From: Lentilactobacillus raoultii
GTDB lineage: Bacteria > Bacillota > Bacilli > Lactobacillales > Lactobacillaceae
NCBI RefSeq assembly: GCF_900411375.1
Contig: NZ_LS422998.1
Location: forward strand, 49,525 to 113,524
Length of the DNA stretch: 64,000 nucleotides
Direction: 5' to 3'
Positions 43,820 through 52,898 of the stretch are shown here, piece by piece. Made by a program: the position numbers and the translations under genes. The notes under the pieces are model-generated. The model ran no database searches. It was not told where the DNA came from and was given only the letters and a program-made list of their open reading frames with translations. Each line of letters begins with the position of its first letter. The stretch's first letter is position 1.

Positions 43820-44650
43820 ATGAAGGTTCAAGTCGCAGCTGTTCAGTTTCAACCAGAGCTAAACCGGGTCAGCTTTAATTTAAATGCCATGGCAGATTGG
43901 GTCGATCAGATTAAAGCCCAACATTTTCGAACAGAGTTAATCGTTTTTCCGGAGCTTAGCACGACCGGCTATGAGTGTGGGCAAAAGTTTTTTGATTTAG
44001 CAGAGCCGGTTAACGGAGCAGCCGTTTCATTTATGCAAAGGGTGGCCGCTAAATATCGGGTCCATCTGATTTTTGGCTTTGCCGAACGGGATCCTAAAAT
44101 GCGACAGCGACTCTATAATTCGAGTGTCTTGATTGACGATGACGGACAGGTGGTGGGTGTTTATCGCAAGGTGCATCTTTTTGATACCGAGCAACGGTAT
44201 TTCACGCCTGGTAACGCATACCCGGTTTTTAAAACCAAAATTGGCACTTTGGGAATGATGATTTGCTACGACACGTTCTATCCGGAAGCAGCCAGAGCGT
44301 TGGCACTGAAGCAGGCTGATCTGATCACTGTTTCCACCAACTGGGAACGACCGCGGGTTCACGATTGGGAACTCTGTGTTCGAGCCAGGGCACTGGATAA
44401 TATTGTGCCCATTGTCGCAGCTAATCGGATTGGGCTTGATAATAGGTTGGAATTCTTTGGTCATAGCAAAATTATTGATCCGCTAGGCAATGTGCTTGCC
44501 GATTTGGATCACGAACGAGCCGGATACATTCAGGCCGAAATTGATTATCAACAGACGAGGGGGCTTCGAAATGGCTATTATTCGATTTTTCAAGACGCAC
44601 ACCCTGAAACGTATTCTGAAGCATGGTCTGTACAAAGAGCCACTAATTAG
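43820..44650 (+). CDS. Carbon-nitrogen hydrolase (nitrilase superfamily)
   Basis: The 276-residue protein has the nitrilase catalytic triad in order: Glu45 in VFPELSTTG, Lys in YRKVHLFD and Cys in MMICYDTFYPEAAR. It is closest in style to omega-amidase/carbamoyl-putrescine-type amidases, hydrolysing an amide bond; the exact substrate is not evident. AAGGGGG precedes ATG 43817/43820 (two adjacent ATGs, either may be used); a longer frame from 43745 has no ribosome site. Confidence 0.85.
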   Translation: MKVQVAAVQFQPELNRVSFNLNAMADWVDQIKAQHFRTELIVFPELSTTGYECGQKFFDLAEPVNGAAVSFMQRVAAKYRVHLIFGFAERDPKMRQRLYNSSVLIDDDGQVVGVYRKVHLFDTEQRYFTPGNAYPVFKTKIGTLGMMICYDTFYPEAARALALKQADLITVSTNWERPRVHDWELCVRARALDNIVPIVAANRIGLDNRLEFFGHSKIIDPLGNVLADLDHERAGYIQAEIDYQQTRGLRNGYYSIFQDAHPETYSEAWSVQRATN

Positions 44651-44798
44651 AAAGATTCGGTGTCAACCGTGGTAAAATCGTTAAAGCATTTTGAATGAAA
44701 GGTCATCTATTAGGAGAGTTTGTCAAAAGGTAAACATGACAATTACGATCCAGTTTATCTGGGACACTTTTTTGAGTGAAACCTCAGTTTTTCTCAAA

Positions 44799-45923
44799 TC
44801 AGAAGGCCAACAGCTGTTTCAAATGGTTAAAAAGATCTCGTGAAGTTTCATATTCAGTAGGTCGAGTCTCTTGATTTGAAATACAAAATAACGGTACTTC
44901 TAATTCATGAAGAGACCCGTGTGAACGACCAGGGTAATTTTTGAGGACTTCTTTATCCTGTAATCCAAATGCGACATCTTTTGCGGCAAATACAAGTAAG
45001 TCACCTATTCTTTGCCCGTTTAAATGGTAATTAACGACTGCTTCGTCTCTTGTTAGCACTTTCTCAATACCTGGTAATTGTTGAACAACAATTTTAACGT
45101 GATCAACATCGCTAGGATTGCTTACGTAGATATATGCGGCTCCTGATTCCTGATACTGATGATTCTTTAGATAGCGGTCCGCTAGTGGCAGAATAACAGT
45201 AGTTGAAAAATTCTGACGATTAAGAAATGTCTGAAGATTAATTAGTGTAGGTTTATTATTCATGCCATGGTCAGCTGTGATATAGATTGTTCTGTCAGGC
45301 TCAAGTTGGTGAATTTCAGCAATTTGTTGATCAATCTGGCTGATGAACTGACGGGCGTGCGGATTGTCTGGGGAAAAATGGTGCATTATATAATCGTTGG
45401 TAGTCGCATAAACAAAGTCAGGAGATTTAGACCGGATTAGTTGCTTGGCAGTTTCAACAACCCACTTGCCACTTTCTAAACTATCAATCCTTGGTGGCAG
45501 TTTAGTGCCAATAGACTTTAGGAAATCGTTATCTGGTTTTTCTGCATTAATTCGGTAAGTTGCTTTCTGCCCAAAAATTTCGTCAATTTTACCTTTTACC
45601 GTTAGCAAAGCCGAACTCAAATGTTGCTTCTTGAGTTCAGCAAAAATTGTAGGAGCATTGAGATACTTTGGTGATTCGATAAACGTTTTTTCATTGGTTC
45701 GTTTATTAAAAAAGACGTTCCCGTTAATTCCGTTAACCTCCGGGAATTTGCCGGTTAAGATGCGAGCATGGTTAACATTTGTTACAGTTGGGATTTGACT
45801 ATCAATAATTTTATAAAATCCATTGGTGTCTGTAGCTAATTTATTAATATTAGGAGCTGATGACTTTGTTAAATAATCTGTAGCGGCGCCATCAATTAAG
45901 ACAATCATTGCTTTGTTCATCAT
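44799..45923 (-). CDS. Alkaline-phosphatase-superfamily hydrolase, phosphonoacetate hydrolase-like
   Basis: The 374-residue protein has the two-metal site of the nucleotide pyrophosphatase/phosphonoacetate hydrolase group: Asp11 in VLIDGAATDY, nucleophile Thr48 in PTVTNVNHARI, the DYIMHHFSPD Asp/His pair, ADHGMN, and a final His in GRSHGSLHE. The TNVNH segment and total length fit phosphonoacetate hydrolase (PhnA), which cuts phosphonoacetate into acetate and phosphate. It is transcribed away from a LysR gene, as PhnA often is. AGAAGG precedes the tandem ATGs. Another phosphodiester substrate cannot be excluded. Confidence 0.75.
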   Translation of the reverse strand: MMNKAMIVLIDGAATDYLTKSSAPNINKLATDTNGFYKIIDSQIPTVTNVNHARILTGKFPEVNGINGNVFFNKRTNEKTFIESPKYLNAPTIFAELKKQHLSSALLTVKGKIDEIFGQKATYRINAEKPDNDFLKSIGTKLPPRIDSLESGKWVVETAKQLIRSKSPDFVYATTNDYIMHHFSPDNPHARQFISQIDQQIAEIHQLEPDRTIYITADHGMNNKPTLINLQTFLNRQNFSTTVILPLADRYLKNHQYQESGAAYIYVSNPSDVDHVKIVVQQLPGIEKVLTRDEAVVNYHLNGQRIGDLLVFAAKDVAFGLQDKEVLKNYPGRSHGSLHELEVPLFCISNQETRPTEYETSRDLFNHLKQLLAF

Positions 45924-46057
45924 GTGAGAATCCTTCTTTATTATTTATTTTAATGCAGTTTTAGAGTATCATTGTTGTGTAAAAAGCTTGTATTGTCAGT
46001 ATTACGTTAAGATTAATTGAATAAAAATATTAAATAGGGGTATTAATAATATTAATC

Positions 46058-46960
46058 ATGGTAACTTTAAAATCGTTAAGAACGTTTATACAACTTTCTG
46101 AAATTGGAAATTATTCTAAAACTGCCAAAAAATTACATTTAAGTCAGCCCACCGTCTCAGTTCATATCAAATCCCTTGAAGACGAATTGCATACTAAACT
46201 TTTAAAGTATGATGGCAGTAAATATAAGCCGACTGAAGATGGTTATTTTGTTTTGAACTACGCTTATAAAATTTCCCATCTTGAAACGGATTTACGCCAT
46301 GCTTTTGAGAACCGAAACGTTAAAGAGACCAACCTAAGAGTTGCGGCAACATCAGTGGGGACTATTTTGGTTCCAGAAATTTATGATTTAGTCAACGAAA
46401 AGCTTCCGAATACTTATTTGATGATAAATATCAGTAATTCTTCAAAGGCACTTGCCAGTTTAACTTCAGCAGACATGGATTGTGTTGTTGCCCCTCTGAA
46501 TGATCGGCAGTTAAATAATTACCAAAAATCGTATTATGTAACAGTTGTTGCAAAAGACATCGTATATTTTGTTGCCAATCGAAGCCATCCTTTAGCCCAA
46601 AAACGTAAAGTTGGCATAGCTGATTTGCAGGACCAAATTTTTGTTATGAGAGAAGAGGGGTCTAGTACAGCTGACATGTTAAGTTGTTTTTTGCGTCAAA
46701 ATCAAATTAAAGCCAAAAACATTATTCGCGTTTCTCAACACGAAACGGTATATCGAACGCTTAGTAGGGGAAATGGTATTGGATTATTATCAAAATTTTG
46801 GATTCCAAAGAATGATGCTAATCTAAAATTCTTAAGTATTAGTGGCTTTCCTGTTGAGAGGAATATCTATTTAATTTCTTCAAAGAATAACTTACAAATC
46901 AAAAAATTTAAGGAAGTGCTTACGTCACTTTTTAGAAATCAAAGAAGCCTGCAAAATTGA
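46058..46960 (+). CDS. LysR-family transcriptional regulator
   Basis: The 300-residue protein has an N-terminal winged HTH (SLRTFIQLSEIGNYSKTAKK and the recognition helix SQPTVSVHIKSLEDEL) and a C-terminal effector-binding domain. It is divergent from the phosphonoacetate-hydrolase-like gene across a 134-bp AT-rich interval with an ATTAAT-N3-ATTAAT inverted repeat just before its start, so it probably controls that gene and itself. The ribosome site is weak. The region 44.8-47 kb is AT-rich compared with its neighbours. Confidence 0.88.
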   Translation: MVTLKSLRTFIQLSEIGNYSKTAKKLHLSQPTVSVHIKSLEDELHTKLLKYDGSKYKPTEDGYFVLNYAYKISHLETDLRHAFENRNVKETNLRVAATSVGTILVPEIYDLVNEKLPNTYLMINISNSSKALASLTSADMDCVVAPLNDRQLNNYQKSYYVTVVAKDIVYFVANRSHPLAQKRKVGIADLQDQIFVMREEGSSTADMLSCFLRQNQIKAKNIIRVSQHETVYRTLSRGNGIGLLSKFWIPKNDANLKFLSISGFPVERNIYLISSKNNLQIKKFKEVLTSLFRNQRSLQN

Positions 46961-47194
46961 TGAATTAGTTTGTGCTTTATGACAGAGCAGTTGCATCACT
47001 GCCACTTTAACTTGCTTAAACAGTTTCGAAACAAATTCTAAAAAGATCACAATTTAATTGATAGCAATTTATAAATCAAAAAGCCTAATTAGATAATATT
47101 TAATTAAATTTTTGTGAATGGGCGCACTACAATGTGAAAAAAGTGATAAAATATTTTTTGTTGTGACATATTTTATCATCTGGAGGTTATGAGG

Positions 47195-47635
47195 ATGCGT
47201 TCGCAGAAATTATTGGTAATCGGCTTTCTTTTAGGGGGAGCGTGGTTATTAAATACCAGTGCTCAGGCCAGCACCTATCATCGTGGGACGCCTAAAGCTT
47301 TGCGGGGATGCTGGTATTCAGGGAAAAAGTCGTATTTGGAGTATTGGGCAAACCACACGGGAATGAACCAGCTTCAATATTCGCCAACCTATGGCGGTTA
47401 TTTGAAGGCTGACCCGTATGGACTGACGTATGTTAAATACAAATATTTGGGCTATCATACCTATCGAATTACCGGTTGGACTTACTCAACTTCTCAGGAT
47501 TTTCGAGAAATCGCGCCAACCAGTGAACGATACACGTATAATGTCAGGCTACTAAGTTCACAGCAACTTTATCTGTGTGATCGCCAGACGACTTATACCA
47601 AGTATCAAGTGACGCCAAGTTGGATAGTCGAGTGA
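47195..47635 (+). CDS. Small secreted Tyr-rich protein
   Basis: The 146-residue product has a signal peptide (MRSQKLLVIGFLLGGAWLL, cleavage near AQAST) and a mature part with many Tyr, Thr and two Cys. It resembles the secreted protein at 36636 in size and composition. GGAGG lies 8 bases before ATG 47195; the ATG six bases upstream is too close to it. Function unknown. Confidence 0.6.
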   Translation: MRSQKLLVIGFLLGGAWLLNTSAQASTYHRGTPKALRGCWYSGKKSYLEYWANHTGMNQLQYSPTYGGYLKADPYGLTYVKYKYLGYHTYRITGWTYSTSQDFREIAPTSERYTYNVRLLSSQQLYLCDRQTTYTKYQVTPSWIVE

Positions 47636-47681
47636 AATGACCCAGAATAATGATTAGGGATAACCCTAATTTCTCTCATTT

Positions 47682-47727
47682 AAGGAGCTGCCTAAAAAGT
47701 CAAATTTAAGGTGGCTCCTTTTTATTT
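47682..47727 (+). terminator. Intrinsic terminator
   Basis: AAGGAGCTGCC pairs with GGTGGCTCCTT and ends in T. A smaller ATTAGGG/CCCTAAT hairpin precedes it at 47653-47671. Confidence 0.7.
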
Positions 47728-47909
47728 TTCTATAATCGATGATATATTACTGAATTTGACTTTGAATCCTCATGTATTCGTCATGATCGAATTTGACGAA
47801 GTGTTAAACTAGCGATGCTTTCTAAAAATCAATAACATTTTAGTTAATTTTCTTTGGCGATGATCACTTTCTGAATGTGAAAATAAAAAGAAAATAATTA
47901 AAAACTGTG

Positions 47910-48222
47910 TTGACAAACTGTGAAAAAGCTTTGTATACTAGCACCAATCAATTTGATGAACGACGTGTTAATCAATCGTTAAGTAGTGACCAGCGAAGTT
48001 TAAAGAAAGCATCGTTGATGAGAAGATGTATCTTCCTGGTGAATGAAAGTGTGGTTGAGCGAAAATCCTTTTCGAGGGACTTGGGACTGGCTTCCCTTAA
48101 AAAAGTCGGAGTATCGAACTTAAATCGGTACTCGTTGAGGTTATTCATGTGAGTGAATGACAAAGTTAGGTGGTAACACGGTTAAACGTCCTTTTCAGCA
48201 TTAAGCTGAGAGGGCGTTTTTT
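47910..48222 (+). promoter_or_regulatory. Promoter and T-box leader of the leu operon
   Basis: TTGACA (47910-47915) and TATACT (47934-47939) form a promoter with an 18-base spacer. The transcript shows an AGUA motif near 47981, a Stem III hairpin (TTATTCA/TGAATGA, 48141-48160), the T-box AGGTGGTAACACGG (48168-48181) and a terminator (48185-48222, AACGTCCTTTTCAGC arm plus T run). By GAA-N-specifier spacing the best Stem I specifier is AUC (48065-48067, Ile); a UUA (Leu) at 48120-48122 fits the motif but lies where Stem II is expected. The element itself is secure, its tRNA is not. Confidence 0.8.
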
Positions 48223-48255
48223 GTTCATCAAAAATAAATTAGGAGATGGTTGACC

Positions 48256-48315
48256 ATGTATCAAAATCAAAGAACTTCAAATGTGAGTTGGCCGCATTTA
48301 TGGTTAACAGTCTGA
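48256..48315 (+). CDS. Leader ORF 1 of the leu operon
   Basis: A 19-residue ORF (MYQNQRTSNVSWPHLWLTV) starts 10 bases after AGGAG, between the T-box terminator and the second leader ORF. It has two Leu and two Trp codons near its end. The next 150 bases contain three short hairpins (TCGAT/ATCGA at 48321, TCTTCAC/GTGAAGA near 48367, TCGGG/CCCGA near 48391) but no terminator. Its role is unclear. Confidence 0.4.
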   Translation: MYQNQRTSNVSWPHLWLTV

Positions 48316-48466
48316 CCTTCATCGATCTGTTGGCATCGACCAACTTCACAATGAACCCACATATCTTCACAAGTTAGTGAAGAACATTCGGGAGCAATCC
48401 CGACACATAGTTAATTTAACTAAATCTGAATGAACGAGAACGATTAAACGAAGGGAGCTGTTTTAA

Positions 48467-48544
48467 ATGACTAAGGCAATTGCATCAGTAAAATTCAACA
48501 AGGTTTCATTTAAAGCAGCTGCGTTATTAGCCTTATTACTTTGA
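48467..48544 (+). CDS. Leucine-rich leader peptide of the leu operon
   Basis: A 25-residue ORF with a good ribosome site (AAGGGAG, spacing 9) ends in Ala-Leu-Leu-Ala-Leu-Leu-Leu-stop, using TTA TTA GCC TTA TTA CTT. A run of Leu codons right before a terminator upstream of leuA is the classic layout of a leader peptide that senses charged tRNA-Leu. Leader-peptide attenuation of leu genes is known in Lactococcus. Confidence 0.75.
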   Translation: MTKAIASVKFNKVSFKAAALLALLL

Positions 48545-48587
48545 AGCGGACTCGGACAATTTGGACGAGCCCTATTTGAGAAGCAAT

Positions 48588-48631
48588 GGGGCGGTGAAAG
48601 TACCCCAGATGACTGGTGGTACTATTTTTTT
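48588..48631 (+). terminator. Attenuator hairpin before leuA
   Basis: AGTACC (48599) pairs with GGTACT (48618) and CCAG with CTGG around an ATGA loop with one bulged T; seven T follow (48625-48631). A competing stem uses GGGG/GGT at 48588-48595 with ACCCC at 48602-48606 and would break the terminator. It begins 45 bases after the Leu-rich leader stop. Confidence 0.75.
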
Positions 48632-48658
48632 ACAAATTTTATTAAGGAGATCTTTATA

Positions 48659-49822
48659 ATGACAAAACAAATTCAATTTTTCGATACAACGTTGCGTGAC
48701 GGTGAACAGACAATTGGCGTGAACTTCAGTGTTGAACAAAAAGTCGCTATTGCAAAGGAACTTGAAAAATGGGGCGTTAATGTGATTGAAGCCGGCTTTC
48801 CCGTGGCTTCCCCGGAAGATTTTGAAGCCGTTCAGGCCGTGTCACGAGCAGTTTCTCATACGCAGGTTACCGGCTTAGCTAGAGCCCGAAAAGGTGATAT
48901 CGATGCCTGCATCAAAGCCACAAAAGATGCGGTGAACAAACAGGTCCACGTCTTTATTGCCACCAGCCCAATTCATCGGGATTCCAAACTTCATATGACT
49001 AAAGAGCAGGTGATTGCAGCTATTCGCGATTCTGTCACATACGCTCATAAATTCTTTGATATCGTTGAATTTTCACCGGAAGATGCGACTCGCACCGAAC
49101 CCGATTTCTTAGTTGATTCAATTGAAACCGCCATTCATGCCGGTGCTACCGTGATCAACATTCCCGATACGGTCGGGTACACCAACCCGGTAGAATTCGC
49201 CCGCTTGTTTAAGAATCTTCGCGAAAACGTTAAAGAGTTTGATGAGATTACCTTCTCCGTTCACTGCCACGATGATTTAGGGATGGCGGTTGCCAATAGT
49301 TTGGCTTCAATTGAAAATGGGGCTACCCGAATTGAAGGCACCATCAATGGCATTGGTGAACGGGCCGGAAACGCCGCTCTTGAAGAAGTGGCCGCTGCTC
49401 TTTATGTCCGTAAAGACTACTATGACGCTACCAGCAACATTGATTTGAAAGAAACTAAACGGATTTCTGATATGATCAGTGACTTCGCCAACATGCCGGT
49501 GCCACATAACAAAGCCGTGGTTGGTGCTAATGCCTTTGCCCACGAATCGGGGATTCACCAAGACGGGATGCTGAAGAATCCACAAACTTATGAGATTTTG
49601 ACACCGGAATCAGTGGGTGCCAACAAGACGACGTTACCACTTGGCAAACTGTCAGGATCGCACGCTGTGATGGCCAAATTAAACCAAATCGGCTATCACG
49701 TGGATCGCGAGGATATGAAGAAAATCTTCCCAATCTTTAAGCGGGTGGCAGATGATGAATCAATTGTCACTGAGACTGATTTAAAGAAAATTATGGATAA
49801 AGTAAAGGAGGCCGTTCATTAA
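48659..49822 (+). CDS. leuA: 2-Isopropylmalate synthase, short form
   Basis: The 387-residue TIM-barrel enzyme has the LeuA start [18 protein letters not shown], the [14 protein letters not shown] metal motif and [15 protein letters not shown]. It condenses acetyl-CoA with 2-oxoisovalerate in leucine synthesis. It ends at about residue 387 ([10 protein letters not shown]), so the C-terminal LeuA_dimer domain of about 120 residues that binds leucine for feedback control is missing. Activity could therefore escape leucine inhibition, with control left to the leader. AAGGAG precedes ATG 48659; its TAA overlaps the leuB ATG by one base. Confidence 0.9.
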   Translation: MTKQIQFFDTTLRDGEQTIGVNFSVEQKVAIAKELEKWGVNVIEAGFPVASPEDFEAVQAVSRAVSHTQVTGLARARKGDIDACIKATKDAVNKQVHVFIATSPIHRDSKLHMTKEQVIAAIRDSVTYAHKFFDIVEFSPEDATRTEPDFLVDSIETAIHAGATVINIPDTVGYTNPVEFARLFKNLRENVKEFDEITFSVHCHDDLGMAVANSLASIENGATRIEGTINGIGERAGNAALEEVAAALYVRKDYYDATSNIDLKETKRISDMISDFANMPVPHNKAVVGANAFAHESGIHQDGMLKNPQTYEILTPESVGANKTTLPLGKLSGSHAVMAKLNQIGYHVDREDMKKIFPIFKRVADDESIVTETDLKKIMDKVKEAVH

Positions 49823-50901
49823 TGAGTGATCAAATTGCAAAGATTACAGTTTTGCCGGGTGATTATATCGGCCCGGAAATTATGAAAGCCGGGTTGGCCG
49901 TCTTAAAAACCGTCAGCGAAGATGAGTTTGCTTACCAAATTGATGAGCGACCCTTTGGCGGGGCCGGAATTGATGAAACTGGCGATCCGTTGCCTGAGGC
50001 CACTTTGGCATCGGCAAAAGCTAGTGATGCCGTTTTATTAGCCGCGATTGGTGGGCCAAAGTGGGATCGGGCAATTAAACGGCCTGAAAAGGGGCTGCTG
50101 GAGATTCGTCAGAAATTAAATTTATTTGCGAATATTCGCCCAACTTCAATTAGCCGGGCAATGCAAAAGTATTCGCCGATTAAGCAGGTCGAGCCAGTCG
50201 ACTTTGTGATTGTCCGTGAGTTAACCAGTGGCATCTATTTTGGCCAACCAAGAGAAATTGATGACTACCGCGCGATTGACACGATGCACTATACGGTTGA
50301 TGAGATTCGTCGAGTGGCCCAAGTAGCGTTTGAAATGGCTGAAAAGCGACGTCAACACGTTACGATGGTGGATAAAGCTAACGTCTTGGCAACCAGCAAC
50401 CTTTGGCGGCGAGTGGTTGAAGACGTTTCAGCCGACTATCCGGACGTGACGTATGACACCAGTTATGTTGACGCGGCTGCCATGAAAATCATCAGTGCCC
50501 CGGAACAGTTCGACGTTATTTTAACCGAGAACATGTTTGGCGACATTTTAAGTGATGAATCCGCTGAAATTACGGGTTCACTTGGGACCATCCCGTCGAT
50601 GAGTCGAGGAACCACCGGACCAGCGCTTTATGAGCCGATTCATGGGTCGGCGCCGGATATTGCCGGCAAGGGGATTGCCAACCCGCTTTCGATGATTAAC
50701 TCGGTTGCCATGATGCTTCGGCACTCGTTTGATCGACCGGATTTGGCCGATGAAATTGCGAAGGGTGTCGACGCCGTTATTGAAAGCGGCATTGTGACCC
50801 CTGATTTAGGTGGTCAGGCGACAACTGATCAAGTTACCAGCGCCATTATTAATCAAATTTGTGAAAGAAGGAACGCGTATGTCGAAAACAATGTTCGATA
50901 A
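49822..50901 (+). CDS. leuB: 3-Isopropylmalate dehydrogenase
   Basis: The 359-residue enzyme shows [11 protein letters not shown] at the start, [24 protein letters not shown], the DKANVLATS active region and a [10 protein letters not shown] tail. It oxidises 3-isopropylmalate with NAD+ to 2-oxoisocaproate. GGAGG sits within the last codons of leuA. Its end overlaps the start of leuC by 23 bases. Family length is normal. Confidence 0.95.
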   Translation: MSDQIAKITVLPGDYIGPEIMKAGLAVLKTVSEDEFAYQIDERPFGGAGIDETGDPLPEATLASAKASDAVLLAAIGGPKWDRAIKRPEKGLLEIRQKLNLFANIRPTSISRAMQKYSPIKQVEPVDFVIVRELTSGIYFGQPREIDDYRAIDTMHYTVDEIRRVAQVAFEMAEKRRQHVTMVDKANVLATSNLWRRVVEDVSADYPDVTYDTSYVDAAAMKIISAPEQFDVILTENMFGDILSDESAEITGSLGTIPSMSRGTTGPALYEPIHGSAPDIAGKGIANPLSMINSVAMMLRHSFDRPDLADEIAKGVDAVIESGIVTPDLGGQATTDQVTSAIINQICERRNAYVENNVR

Positions 50902-52252
50902 AATTTGGGATCAACACGTCATTACCGGGAAAGTGGGCGAGCCACAGTTAATTTATGTTGATTTACATTTACTACATGAAGTAACCTCACCCCAAGCTTT
51001 CGAAGGATTACGTGAAAATCACCGAAAAGTTCGCCGGACCGACAAAACTTTCGCGACAATGGATCATAATGTGCCCACCGTCGATATCTTTAACATTCAA
51101 GATGAAATTGCTCGAAAACAGATTGATACCTTGCAGAAAAATGCTGAAGAGTTTGGCATTCGCTTAGCTGGGATGGGGGACGAAGATCAGGGAATTATTC
51201 ACGTGATTGGCCCTCAGTTGGGATTGACCCAGCCCGGCATGGTCATTGTGTGTGGTGATTCCCATACTGCCACCCATGGTGCTTTTGGTTCAATTGCTTT
51301 TGGGATTGGGACCAGCGAGGTCGAACATGTTTTGGCAACTCAAACAATTTGGCAGACTAAACCCAAAACCATGGGCATCCACGTTCATGGGAAGTTGCCA
51401 CGTGGCGTTTATGCTAAAGACATTATCATGGGGATTATTGCCAGAGAAGGCGTGGCGTTTGGCACCGGATATGCTGCCGAATTTTATGGCGATACTATCG
51501 ATCGGATGAGCATGGAAGAACGGATGACCCTCTGCAACATGGCAATCGAAGGCGGCGCCAAGATGGGTAGCATTCATCCCGATCAAACCACTTTTGATTA
51601 CGTAAAAGGCCGGCAATACGCGCCTAAAAATATTGAGAAGGCCATTACCTATTGGCAACAGTTTAAAACCGATGATGAAATGGCTTTTGATAAAGTGGTC
51701 GATTTTGATGTGACTGATTTGGCACCGTATGTCACCTGGGGAACTAATCCTGGGATGGCCGTTCCAATCGATCAGCAATTCCCCGAAATTCAGGATGAGG
51801 ATGACCGTAAAGCTTATGACTACGTTGGTTTGAAACCGGGTCAAAGGGCTACTGAAATTCCGATTAAATGGGCCTTCTTTGGTTCCTGTACCAATGGCCG
51901 GTTGTCTGATTTGAAAATTGCTGCTCAAGTCTTAAAGGGTCATCACATTGCGAAAGGGCTGACGGCTTGGGTGGTTCCCGGCTCGCGAGCCATTAAGGAG
52001 CGGGCTGAAGCAATTGGGATTGATAAGATCTTTAAAGCGGCTGGTTGTGAGTGGCGGGAACCCGGCTGCTCCGCCTGCTTGGGGATGAATCCTGATCATG
52101 TCCCGGCCGGCATTCACTGTGCCTCGACTTCTAATCGAAACTTTGAGGGCCGCCAAGGTGTCGGCTCACGGACGCATTTGGCCAGCCCAGCGATGGTAGC
52201 CGCAGCCGCCATTCATGGTCACTTTATTGATCTTCGAAAACAGGAGGCGTAA
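50879..52252 (+). CDS. leuC: 3-Isopropylmalate dehydratase, large subunit
   Basis: The 457-residue aconitase-family protein has the [4Fe-4S] cysteines in FGSCTNGR and [13 protein letters not shown] and the [13 protein letters not shown] block. With LeuD it isomerises 2-isopropylmalate to 3-isopropylmalate. The start ATG 50879 is behind GAAAGAAGG and matches the family start [13 protein letters not shown]; the frame is open further upstream but that part is leuB. Confidence 0.95.
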   Translation: MSKTMFDKIWDQHVITGKVGEPQLIYVDLHLLHEVTSPQAFEGLRENHRKVRRTDKTFATMDHNVPTVDIFNIQDEIARKQIDTLQKNAEEFGIRLAGMGDEDQGIIHVIGPQLGLTQPGMVIVCGDSHTATHGAFGSIAFGIGTSEVEHVLATQTIWQTKPKTMGIHVHGKLPRGVYAKDIIMGIIAREGVAFGTGYAAEFYGDTIDRMSMEERMTLCNMAIEGGAKMGSIHPDQTTFDYVKGRQYAPKNIEKAITYWQQFKTDDEMAFDKVVDFDVTDLAPYVTWGTNPGMAVPIDQQFPEIQDEDDRKAYDYVGLKPGQRATEIPIKWAFFGSCTNGRLSDLKIAAQVLKGHHIAKGLTAWVVPGSRAIKERAEAIGIDKIFKAAGCEWREPGCSACLGMNPDHVPAGIHCASTSNRNFEGRQGVGSRTHLASPAMVAAAAIHGHFIDLRKQEA

Positions 52253-52257
52253 GTTAA

Positions 52258-52842
52258 ATGGAAAAAATTAATGTGATTAAGAGTACGTCGATTCCGATTA
52301 TGCGGGATAATATCGATACAGATCAACTGATTCCCAAGCAATTTTTAAAAAATATTTTGAAGACCGGTTATGGCAAAAATCTATTCTATGATTGGCGATA
52401 TCTCCGACCAAATAAGCCCAATCCTGAGTTTGTTTTAAATCGGCCGGAACGACAGGGTGCCGAAATTCTGATTGCCGGTGACAACTTTGGTTGCGGTTCT
52501 TCTCGAGAGCACGCGGTTTGGGCATTGAAAGACTGGGGCTTTCGAGTTGTAATTGCCGGTGGGTACAGCGATATTTTCTATATGAATAGTACCAAAAATG
52601 GTTTTTTAGCAATTAAATTGCCAAAGGATCAGCGGGAATTTTTGGCCCAAGCTGCGCCGGATGAAAAAATTACCGTTGATTTACCCAACCAAACGGTCAG
52701 CTTTCGGGGAAAGGTTTTCCCGTTTGAGATTGACCCGCTGTGGAAACATAAATTTGTGAATGGCTTGGACGACATTGCCATTACGATGAATTATGAACAG
52801 CAAATTGAAGATTACGAATCAAAAATTCCTGATTTTGGATAA
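52258..52842 (+). CDS. leuD: 3-Isopropylmalate dehydratase, small subunit
   Basis: The 194-residue protein has the LeuD signatures [14 protein letters not shown] and [17 protein letters not shown]. It is the swivel domain that works with LeuC. It follows leuC by 5 bases with AGGAGG overlapping the leuC end. It completes the four-gene leu operon. Confidence 0.95.
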   Translation: MEKINVIKSTSIPIMRDNIDTDQLIPKQFLKNILKTGYGKNLFYDWRYLRPNKPNPEFVLNRPERQGAEILIAGDNFGCGSSREHAVWALKDWGFRVVIAGGYSDIFYMNSTKNGFLAIKLPKDQREFLAQAAPDEKITVDLPNQTVSFRGKVFPFEIDPLWKHKFVNGLDDIAITMNYEQQIEDYESKIPDFG

Positions 52843-52898
52843 TTGACTTTAACTTGAATTAAGTTTAAGAGACGAGAAAGTTTAGGGGGTAGGTGCCT

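Noticed and set aside
44736..44843. 35-codon ORF on the plus strand after the nitrilase gene
   Set aside because: It overlaps the end of the phosphonoacetate-hydrolase-like gene in antisense. The AAAGG before it is weak and no terminator follows.
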